Below, in pieces: positions 47,458 through 57,724 of a stretch of DNA of 64,000 nt. Every line of letters begins with the position of its first letter. The stretch's first letter is position 1. The notes under the pieces were generated by a model. It made no database searches. It had not been told where the DNA came from and was given only the letters and a program-made list of their open reading frames with translations. Origin of the DNA: Myripristis murdjan (lineage: Eukaryota; Chordata; Actinopteri; Holocentriformes; Holocentridae). A program made the position numbers and the translations under genes. The stretch covers positions 24,479,501-24,543,500 of the forward strand of contig NC_043995.1 of the NCBI RefSeq assembly GCF_902150065.1, in the 5' to 3' direction.

Positions 47458-47930
47458 CCGAGACTTTAACAGGAAGAGCGGATGTGTGACTGCAGGAGGT
47501 CCGACAATTATTCGATTGAACGACTGTAAACAACTAAAATTGTAAACTAAAAGAATTTGCTGACGGTCGCAGATTGAAATACAGAATACATTATGCGGTT
47601 CTATACAGGGCAAAGCATTTTTTTTGTCCAAATTATTCCTCCATGTTTAGGATCAAGCAATCCGCGATCGGTTGCCTCCTCAAAATGACTGTCCCTGAGA
47701 GCCCGGAGGGAAAAAAAAAAGCTTGCTTGAGATAATTATAGATCTTTCCTTGCTTTTTCCTGCAGCAAACTTCCTTCCGCAGCCCAAACAAACCGCGCTT
47801 CCCTTTTCCAGTAAACTCAGTGTAAACGTTCCTACATTAACCGTGAATGTTGATGTTTTGAAGCCATGTTATTACCGCCTCTACCTGTTTCCGTACCACA
47901 CCTGTGGTCGGTGACGTCACTGGCCGAGCA
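47458..47930 (-). promoter_or_regulatory. Probable rhbdl2 promoter and 5' non-coding exon region with a CRE
   Basis: Two good minus-strand splice donors occur: TCTCGG|GTGAGTA (exon end 47,458) and AAACAG|GTAGAGG (exon end 47,885). Either could end a 5' untranslated exon that splices to the acceptor at 46,867. The frame through the 47,458 exon does not join in phase to the protein, so it would be non-coding. A perfect palindromic cAMP-response element TGACGTCA lies at 47,912-47,919. The transcription start itself is not visible. Confidence 0.45.
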
Positions 47931-48540
47931 GCTCCTCATTTTCCATACAGCAGAGTGAATCAGCTTTGATACAAACCCCCACACGCCTTTCCACCGTGGA
48001 AAAAAAAAATAATATAAATAATGACCATCTTTGTCCCACGGAGGGGCTCAGTTGCTTCTAAATTATACAACACCTACTTCAGTAAATTGCAGTGAGATTT
48101 AAATCCTGTCTCAATCATGTTGCATCAAATGTGTTACATGACCTCTGCTATACCGCTAGGTGGCAGTAGAGTCCACAATTAAGCGCAGTGAATGGCGCTG
48201 TTTATTTGGCAAGACGCAGAAAAAAAAATAGTATCATTTCCTTGGAGTACTTCTATATCTTACCAGCAGAGTGTGTCATTTCATCTCTTAAAAAGTGAAG
48301 TGTTTTACCATATTACTTATGAGCACTACCAGCACACCATCTTCTCAACACTTAAATACAGCCAAAGAATCGAAAGATTGAGTGAGAATGACTCAACATT
48401 TCCCAAAAAAAATAAAAACTATAAACCTTGAGTGTGAAGCTCTGAGGAAACACATAGGCAGTGTTCAAACTATTGCACATAGTACTGCTCAAAATCCATT
48501 CCTATTGTAAGTAAACATTTCCATAGTAATTGAAGACAAC
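47931..48540. other. Intergenic sequence between rhbdl2 and akirin1
   Basis: Short spacer, AT-rich, with no recognised gene or repeat. Confidence 0.5.
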
Positions 48541-48559
48541 ACGTTTTAATCACAGAACT

Positions 48560-48565
48560 TTTATT
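48560..48565 (-). terminator. Candidate polyadenylation signal of akirin1
   Basis: The + strand TTTATT reads AATAAA on the minus strand, about 480 bases beyond the akirin1 stop codon, giving a 3' UTR of about 500 bases. Confidence 0.5.
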
Positions 48566-49042
48566 TTTTTCTCAAAAGGGGAAAAAAATCCACATTCTCA
48601 GGTAAAGAGTTGTGAGTGGGCAAGAAAAGTAGGAGAATGTGAGAAGCAGGAGCCATTAAATACAGCTGCTGGCAGGTTATACAGAATGATCACATTAGCC
48701 AAGCTTTTTCTACAGCGCCGGCAAGAGATTGACACAAATCTGCTTTAGTCAAGATTTCCAGAGACAGCATATCAACAAGAAAAGGCAAAATGGGGCTTTA
48801 TACATTTTTATCTTTCGGATTCTTCTACGTTTTGGCCAGCAGCAATAGTTTTGGAGTAAGAAATCAAGTTTCGGATTAAAAAAAATAATAAAATAAGATA
48901 AAACAAAAAGTGGATAAACCATGGCACCCAAACGGCATGAGAGAGGAAAAAATAGTAAAATAAACAGAAAATCAAGTGGAAAGGGGGCAGCAGAAGAACA
49001 GCCATCTTGTGAGAGGGAAGCTGGGATCTCACTGATGTAAGT

Positions 49043-52000
49043 TCAAGAGACATCTGAAACAGAGGTTATGATTAATGGATTAAAGCACTGCAGTCACAAA
49101 CATCAGATTGTACTTTTGAACTCTGAACACAGACAAGATGAGATGTGTAATTCCAGTGAGGAATGTTTATTTGCTTTTCTGAGGCTACATAATGTGTGGT
49201 GTTTTGTGATACTTACAACTAGCAGGCCGGGCACCGTATCTTCGCATGATCTGGTCTTGTGTGAATTTCACAAAAGATTCATATTGTTCTGTAAGAGGAA
49301 AAGATGTGAGAGAGGGTGTTAGTATAAACAGCAGTGCTGCAGATTCCAACACCAGATGGAGAACAGAAATGAGCGAATACAGTCTTGCTTCAAGTGCTAA
49401 AAACAAGCTGCACCCTCTTTATCACACTCGTTCACTCCCAACCACCATAATACAATTCTATGCCATGTCCATTTACAGTGTTGGCATCCAGAAGCATCTG
49501 AACATTTTGTAACCACCAAAAACAGCCAGCCCTGCAGAAAATAGCAGCTATTACATGATAAGAGCCTCATGTTAAGGGAGCAACACATTTCCCATTTAAC
49601 AGTGGCACAATTGTTTTGTAGCCAGAATGCAATAAGGGCTAAACAAGAAGCGTTAAGAGGTAATGCCAATGACACTGTTAAAATCAGCATATGGTAACAA
49701 ACAAGTTTTTTTTTTTTTTTTTTTCCCCTAAAATGTCACCTGCGAGTTTTGTGTTGAGGATCTGTTCATACTCCTCCCGGATCTTCTCCTCGTGGTCTTT
49801 CAGCAGGCGCTCACACAGGTAGCTCACCTGCCTCAGTGTGAACGAGGGCTGGTCCTTCCTTGAGGCACCTGAGAAACACAAACATGTGCTGTAAAAACAC
49901 TGAAACACATTATTGTCCATACACAGATACTGAAGCGAGATCACAATGTCCTCTCTCCAGAAATAGTGTAGGGACAACTGCAGTTTACAGCGTTGCTTTT
50001 TGTCCTCTTTCACCTCAGTAGCACCGGCAGCCCAAGAGGAGCATGTGGCACTAATGAGAGCCCTTTCTCAAAGTCTCCCTAATGTCTCCTTCACAGTGCA
50101 ACTAGATCCAGCTTTGGCTGGGTGATTCATTGCCACAGGCCTTTGAGTCCTCTATGACCCGCTTGGCCCAAAATGTTTATAAATCACAGGCCAGGATAGC
50201 AGTGTGAGAATGAGGGTTTAAGAGCGGTCTCAGACAGAAAGAGGTCAGGTTAGCACTAGTATCAGAGACAGTGTGATATATGAGAGGAACATGTGAAGAG
50301 AAACCTAACAAGCAAAGGATGCTGGAGGCCATGGATTACACCTCACACCCTAACTGTGAAGTTCCACTAAACGGGCTGTGTTGCATCACCAGTCTTGCAT
50401 CAATATCAAGTTCTATCCTGCTTCAGACTGCAGCGTTTTAAAAGTGCAGCAGGGAAAGGCATCTATACCATAGCCATCATCAATATGCAATTTTATATTT
50501 GTATTTTCAATGTATTTCTGTATGGCCACAAACTACAGTCAGAGGGCAGTATAGAAGATTAGAATTATCTGTTTTCTATCAGACACCAAGATGTGAATAA
50601 CAGCCAGTTTTGACCTTGAACACTTCAACTGAATGCAAAGAAAAGTGAACCCAATGTGGAGCATCTTGCAGTGATTTAACCAAGTATCACAGCATAACAT
50701 GAGGCATTTGGTGGGCAATTTAATCCAAAGCACTTAAGTAGATGAGGGTGTACAGTTGCTCGTACCTGGTGGGGAGCTGGGGGCGGCGAGGGAGGAGCTG
50801 GGGCTGGGGGCGTCACTGGAACTGCAGGCCTCGGTCTGGTTGAAGGCCCCCTCCAGCTGCCGCCGCCTCTGGATCCGGCTGTACTCCTGACGGAGGTTCT
50901 GGAAGATCTGCTCTGTAGGGGAGCAAGCAAACAGGGACACACAGTCAAATCTAGGCCAAAGTGCACGAGGACACCCAGGAACAATGGCGTTTCACACTTT
51001 CACAGCATAGTGAAGTTAATGCACTGGTTAGGTTTGGGTGGCAGCTACAGCATCAAAGCAAGGTAATGATGTGAAAAGGTTTATGCTTAAATGATTAGTC
51101 GATCAATAGAAAAATAATCAGTCAGTGTTTTAATTCACAAATGCCAAGATTTGCTGTTTTTCTCTGTTTAGTATGATTCTACAATGAATACTCAGTTTTG
51201 GCCTAGTTAAACTTTTCTTCTTACATAATGAAATACTGTGGAATAGACCTGTTGCTTTGTAAGAACTCCAGCCAAGTCAGATGATAGATAGGAGAACAGC
51301 CACATTCACATAATGTTGAATGCTATAATCATGTATTGTAATCTGGAGGTATTATGGTGTCCCTGTACATAACCTACATCTATGCACATTTCCTCTAAGC
51401 AATCTCCACCTATCACAGATTCAAAACTACAGCACGCAATGACAGGAAGTAGATGATTGGGCAAGACCAACATCGAAAACATGTCTACAACAGTTGCAAC
51501 AAACCAAAAAACAACACAAGAGTGCACATTCTTCCTGATCCTGCGAGTCTGTGACTATCAGTTTCGCTTCTGCCCTCAAGCCTTTCATGACGTCGGCATC
51601 ATGTCTTGCCACAGTGGCTTGAAGGGCTCAGGTCTAGGCTGAAACATAAATCATGGTAGTTTAGATAGTAACAAAGTAAAACACTTAATACTTAATTCTC
51701 TTGAGGCCTATTTAGTGGTTGTACATCTGAGACCTCTGGCGTGACTGAGGTAAACTTAATCTACAACTGCGATCTGTATTTTTGGGCAATACTGGAGTTA
51801 CAGTGTGAAACAGGGCACCCCTGCTTCAACCATCTCATGATCCCTGCCCTGCCTCTCACGCGAAGGCACATGTGGAGAGAGCTATGGAGGGTCATGAAAA
51901 GGTTGTGAATCCCACATAATGGCTGACCCCTGATGATCTAAAATCTTTCCTCCTTAAGAGGAACCCTATGCTACACAGCTTTGCAGTGTCAAATGCTTAA

Positions 52001-55000
52001 ACATGGGTTACAGCGACAACATACACTTCTAATCACCAGGTTAAAGTTCAGAAAAATCCTGGGAAAAACAACAGAAAACAACATGGACTCTTGTTTTTCA
52101 TCTCAACCAGAGCTGATAGCCAAATGCACAAGAGGGACTTATCTTACTCCTTTCCAGGATGGGTGAAGTGTCTGTGCATAAGTTGCACCTCTATCTGGGC
52201 AGCCGTGCCTCATTTATCTTGGGTGGGGAGAGAGCTAGCAGTCATGCTGCTACATCAGCCTGCTCATCTATATGCTTCTTTGCATGGTGAGGAAAGCAGG
52301 ATCTTCTCCACAGAGCCATTTTAGGAAAAGAGCCAATATGTGATCATGTATTATTGAACTGGAGCCTTCAACGTGCACATCCAGCAAGAGGAGGGGTCAT
52401 GGAACACTGAAGCCGTCCCGTATTAAAAGTACAGACCCTAATCTGACAGGCTGTTTGTTTAGCTGCACCAAAGCTGTTCACTCTTAAGCCAGGTTTCAAA
52501 TGCAGGAACTTTCCCCAGGGATTAGGAACCCTGCAAGGAACTGTCTGTGTTTCAACCACCGAGAACAGGAGCTAAGTTAGTTCCGGGGACATTTTTAAAC
52601 CCCACAAAAAGTCCCTGCATGGGGGGATGGGGGAGGTCGTGCTTTCCAGTTGCCCAGGAACTTTAGCAGTGGGGCTTGCAGGGATGAACGTTACTGACTG
52701 GTTAAACATGCAGAGCATGGCCACTACAAGGGGAGAACATTTCTTTGTTTGATAACAATAAAAGAAAAGATAGGCTTTGCTGTTATAGGAAAATAGGAAA
52801 AAGATAAAAAAGAATGAGCCAACTGAGAGCACAGATCAGCGAGAGAGAGAGAGAGACAGTGCAGCAGTGCTGTGCATGAGAAAACCAGTGAATGAGAGAA
52901 ATAAAATAGTCCCAGGGAGTGTTTTACCCAGGTGATTTGGGCAGAAAACCGCCTTTGATAGAGCTATGCCAGTAGGCATGTCACGGTACCAGAATTTGGG
53001 TAGCAAATGTCAGTACCAGTAAAAATCCATGATTCTTGAAACCAATTTTGATATCACAGAGACAATGATATATTATATACCTCAGAGTAAATTTGTAGTT
53101 AAAAACAATGGATGTGGTTAGCTAGGTTGCGAAAGCACCATTTGCACACTGGCTTTTGCTCGCCTATGTTGCCTTCTCCATCTGCATGGAAAGCAAAATA
53201 CCTCCACACATGACTATTATAATTTTGTATTGTAATGAATTTAAAACCAACAGGCTATTGCTCCATCAAGTATAGTTATGCCAATTCAACATGCTACCTG
53301 GAGACAACTAAAGAAAAATCAGCATCAGCTTAGAGGCAACATTTTACAGTGATCCCAGCTGCACTGTACTAGCCTTAATTTGGTAAATGGAGACTTTAAG
53401 TTAGTGAAAAAAAAACTGTTGGACATAGAGGCCTATTCTGCAGTGCTGCTACATGTGCTGAGTGATCTCAGTCCTCTGGGGCACCTCTGACTGACAAACG
53501 AAAACCCTCCCCTGCTGCCAGTTACTTCCAGCACTGCCAACTACTAGAATCCAAATCATGGGCGTTGCCAGGCAACAATGACCCTGCCACATCCAGGCCA
53601 AGCAATCAATCACAGAGACTTCCGGGAGCCAGAGTATGGCAGTGGAGAAAGCCTCAGCTAAAAGGCTTAGGCACAGGCCAAACAAAAACAGTGAATACGA
53701 CAGGAGATTGGCGAGATAGGTTGGACATGGGGGTAAAGAGGGTTGGTAGAGAAGAAAAACAGGGCGCCTGACTCATTTGATTTCACCCTCCACTGCTGAA
53801 GGATAGTGTGTGTGTGTGTGTGTGTGTGTATAGTTGGGGGGGGCTTGAATGCCCAGTCTACCAGGAAGTAGCCTGTGATCTATTGTCGGGTAGCTCAAGT
53901 TGACATTCTGCAACAGAGAATTCAAGAGTGGTCGTCACTGGTTGCAAAACACAAACAGAAATGGGAACTGATGACAAACCAGCTGACTACTGGGAAGTTG
54001 GACACTTAAATCTCTAATTGAAACAACCTGGAAAAAGAACAGCAAGGGTTTCAACTGTATCAAGACATATCAATCTAGACATGAGTCAATAATGTTTCAA
54101 CTCAAGGCTAAAAGAATGACAAGAATAATTAAATATGTAAAAATAAATCCTGAATCAGCATATTAAGTCAGAACAAAATCTATATTACAATTCCGGTCTG
54201 GGCTTAACTGACCAAATTGACCAACCCTCTCACAGTCAAAACTACTGTGCAGTGCTGGGCTTGTTGATCCGTCATGATGGGAATTCAACAACCACTATCA
54301 TAAAATTCTGCCAAATGCTGGCTGTGACCAGTGAATGGGACAACCACCCAGCTACTTCAGCAGAATAAGAAGGGCTCTTTTCTACATTTAATTGTACAAA
54401 TTCAGTCTCAAAAACAGCATCACTGGCTGATATAATCTGGAATATACCAGCCCATGTAGTCACAATAAAGTCAAAGAGAAAGTTATGCTGGCCACATGGC
54501 CAAGCACAGATGATCACATTAGATCTCCTATAGGAAATACACAGCACTTATTAGGCTTGAACTATGACCTGTGTATTCTTCCACTCACTCCTCTGGATTA
54601 AGAGGGCTTTAAACAAGTCAGAGTTGAACCGGCCATGCTGCTGAGACAACATCATGCCCTAGGCACTCAGGATTACCTGTCATCTGGGGGCAAAAGTATG
54701 GGGAAGAAGGGCAGTTGAGTGGGTGATCTATCTGGATTATAAAATAATTACCTTAAGATGCCTTGGCCTTGACGGCTCCCTCTGCCTAGCCTGCAGCTGG
54801 TGCCTCACATAGTCACAGATCACCACCGTCTTCACCACAAAGCAAACCTGACTAGCTGGAAAGCATGTGTGGGTAGAGAGGGGTGGGAGGGATGACAGCT
54901 GACCTTTAGCTAAATACAAAACTGCTTTCACTTGGCAAACCACAGCAGAAAGGCAGGCTTGAAGCACCAGTCCCACAAGGGGCCTCTTCTGGGTGAAGGT

Positions 55001-57724
55001 GAGCATAATACCTGGTATCCAGACCTCATGTCTGCAGCATGCACGCACACATGGACACACACAAATCTACATTCCTTCGTCCACTGCAGCTGCTGACTGT
55101 AATTCAGCTAGCCAGGCAGACAATGAAGAAAATGGGAGTGCTCTAGAGGCCAGTCGATTGCTTGGCATGAAATCCAGGCTAGGTCAAGCAATAGGCTATG
55201 AGGCAAGATGACTTGGAATAAAATGATCTTAATGATTCATCCGTGTGTGTGTGTGTACTAACATATTTACACTATAAACACCGCTTTTTAAGAGAAAACC
55301 TTTAAGCAAATGATTTGATTACAAGCAGAAATACAGGCACATCAGGCATGAGAAGCCAGCTGTGACGACACCTCTCTTTGTATACTGGGCTATCACACAA
55401 GCCTACACATCTGTTGACACCTGCCATGTGTGAAGGCTGTCAGCAATGTTCCCTGTATCAACTTGCAATGTTGTGCAGCACATTATTTGTACGATGCAAA
55501 AACAGGGACAAAAAATGGCATGAATTGTCCCATGTCTAACTAAAATAGCAAACCAGGATTGTGGCCCAGACCAAGTTATCCTTATTTATTAGGCCTATTG
55601 TTTGTTTACTTTAAATCAGAACAGCATTGACTCATGGCTATAACTCAGATTTATTATTATTATTATTTTTTAATATATTTTAATTTTCCTGATTTGTGTT
55701 ATATCCTTAAACTGTCTTGGGTCACAATAGCTTTGTATTGTCACTTGATATAACTGAAGTCCTGCCATGTGTCTGTTTTCATTTTCTGTGTAACAACACT
55801 AGTGGAGAACAAAGAGTAGGCCTAATGTTATGAATGTGGTGTGATAATTTAATTAGGCGAATTCCTAGAAATTACATTCCATCCTCTGCAGGTGGATGAG
55901 CTCCATGAAAAATGCCAGCTGAAACACAATAGTCATTGAAGACTGAAGAGAGGGGGATGCAGTACTGCAAATATGTATCATTTTTGCAAAAGCATTGTTA
56001 TTTAAGGTGATGGCAACCACTCAGTCTATGATAGAATGAACAATAATTAATCAGATGCATCAGGAAGCAAGTGCGTCACAACACAGCCCATGGGTAATTA
56101 TGAGGGATAGGAGCAACTCTAAAAACAAAAGACTTCTTGTGCAAGGGGTGCCCTGTCAGTACAAATTGGTGGCCATAAATGCACTTGGGTACTTTCTCAT
56201 TAGATGTCACAGTCACTGAAATTCTTCACACAATTACAATGTGTCCTGAGGGAAGCCAATAAATTTCAGGGAACATGGAGGACAATTTGGCCATATGCAT
56301 CAGGTCTAGCCCCACTTCTTTTAATGCAAGCTGCAAAACAATACATTTTTAGCCACTAGGGTGCATAAACTATCACACCCTTGATGTAAACGCTGGGTTT
56401 CACACCAACAGTGGGATTGGCCCAACCTTGTAATCCTCTCTTAGATTTCCCAGTGACAGAGTAATCAAACAATTCAAAGTAGGGCCAGCAATTTTTAATT
56501 AGAATTCAAAAAGCGTAAGGATTAGGCCTCACTGCTGTCATCCTGCCCAGTCCCAGTGATTGGCACATACAATAAGCCTCACTGGATTGCAGTGGAGATA
56601 TTCAGGTAATTATCTTGCTTCCACTTGTGCCCCCGCACCCCTCCAATGCTCACGGGGGAGTTGCATTTTCAAGTGAATGGGAAAGTACAGGCATAAAGGA
56701 AATGAGCAATGCCTCCTATGTCAACAGAGGGGGAGAGAGATGGCTCCAGCAGAGAATGGTAACCCCCTATCCTGCACAAGACAATTGTGGCACTAAAGAC
56801 AAGGAAGTCAGGCAGCTCCTAATTAACAGCTTGCAATGACTTGCCAAAGACTGCTGTGATGCCATTTGGCATTTTGGGAGATAGAAAGAACAGGCGAGCC
56901 AATCATCCAGGTGTAAAGCTAAAAAAAAAAAAAAAAAAAAAAAAAGCTGGTTGGGAGGGGGCCTCACTGTAAAGCTACTGTATTATGTAAATTGTGATTT
57001 GAATTAATACTAAATTTAATCTGTGTCTTGTTTTCAGTAAAAGGGGAATAATACGCCATGGCCACAGGCTCCAAAGTATGAAGACGGTGCTTATTTTGGC
57101 AGCAGTGTTTTTATTCATATACGCCAATGCCAGAGCCTGTTTCAATTCTCATAATTTGAGCACGCAACTTTGAATTAATACGTCGTTAACGAACTATCAT
57201 TAGCCAGTGCGAGCTAACTGACTCAGCTAACAATACATGGAGAGCTGGTCGGCTAAATCCCCACATATATCAATAAACAGCCGTGTCTAGCTAATGTCGT
57301 ACGTGTATGAGAATATTCTAGTCAGTAAAATGTACCATGTTTGTAACTTGGCGACGACGTTCACCCTGCTAACGTTAGCTTAGCCGAGCTAACGTTTAGC
57401 CTCCAACCCCCATTCTGATTCTCTCAACTAGCTATCCGTTCCACTCCACCCAAACCCCCTCCCCCATGACACCCACCCTGAAACGCAGACAAAACGTTCA
57501 ATTTGGTAAAGTTATATACCTGGGGTGAGCCTGTGTTCACCTCCAATGGCCGGAGGAGACATCGAGTGCGAAGGGCTGTCGACTGAGGGACGGAGGTTGC
57601 ATCTTTGCGGGGACGGAGTGCTTGGAGTCCCCGGTAGTGGATTGCACCTTCTCCGCTTGGGAGACTGGGGACTGAGGAGGGCCTCAAACTCCATCGACCG
57701 CTTTAACGTAGCTCCACAAGCCAT
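49043..57724 (-). CDS. akirin1: Akirin-1, nuclear transcription adaptor, five coding exons
   Basis: Akirins are small nuclear proteins that link transcription factors to chromatin remodellers; akirin-1 (mighty) promotes muscle differentiation. Coding exons are 57520-57724, 50766-50912, 49740-49868, 49217-49288 and 49043-49053, in phase, giving 187 residues (human AKIRIN1 about 192). The N-terminus [20 protein letters not shown] is the family signature and is followed by the nuclear localisation signal SPKRRR (residues 21-26). A Ser/Pro/Ala-rich linker leads to the conserved C-terminal helix region ([20 protein letters not shown]). The last exon holds only 11 coding bases and completes the invariant SYVS terminus. 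Intron 1 is about 6.6 kb and intron 2 about 0.9 kb. akirin1 rather than akirin2 is chosen because of the rhbdl2 neighbour. Confidence 0.95.
51088..51245. mobile_element. Partial copy of the MITE-like element also at 18,965-19,268
   Basis: AATGATTAGTCGATCAATAG, AAAAATAATCAGTCAGTGTT, CAAATGCCAAGATTTGCTGT and TTTTTCTCTGTTTAGTATGA follow the arm and inner blocks of that fish family. The copy is truncated, with only one terminus clear. It lies in akirin1 intron 1. Confidence 0.55.
51246..52970. other. akirin1 intron 1, first part
   Basis: Unique intronic sequence with a short GA run near 52,840-52,856. No alternative exon, RNA gene or mobile element was recognised. Confidence 0.45.
52976..53105. 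mobile_element. MITE-like remnant with GGTACC-type ends
   Basis: GGCATGTCACGGTACCAGAA, TTTGGGTAGCAAATGTCAGT, ACCAGTAAAAATCCATGATT and ACCAATTTTGATATCA follow a dispersed fish repeat that I know by its CACGGTACC and ACCAGT blocks. A related fragment lies at 43,685-43,755. It lies in akirin1 intron 1. Confidence 0.45.
53106..57519. other. akirin1 intron 1, remainder, with possible conserved non-coding DNA
   Basis: Contains a GT run at 53,806-53,829 and a poly-A run at 56,922-56,945. The segment 55,830-56,520 is repeat-free and rich in homeodomain-like cores: GATAATTTAATTAGGCGAAT, CAATAATTAATCAGATGCAT, GGCCATATGCATCAGG and TTTTTAATTAGAATTC. It looks like conserved non-coding DNA. Near the exon, GCTAACGTTAGC (57,368-57,379) and GCTAACGTTTAGC (57,388-57,400) occur. 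Confidence 0.4.

Noticed and set aside
47443-47631. 62-codon frame in the candidate rhbdl2 leader as an N-terminal extension
   Set aside because: It ends in a phase that would put the next exon out of frame, so this exon is more likely untranslated.
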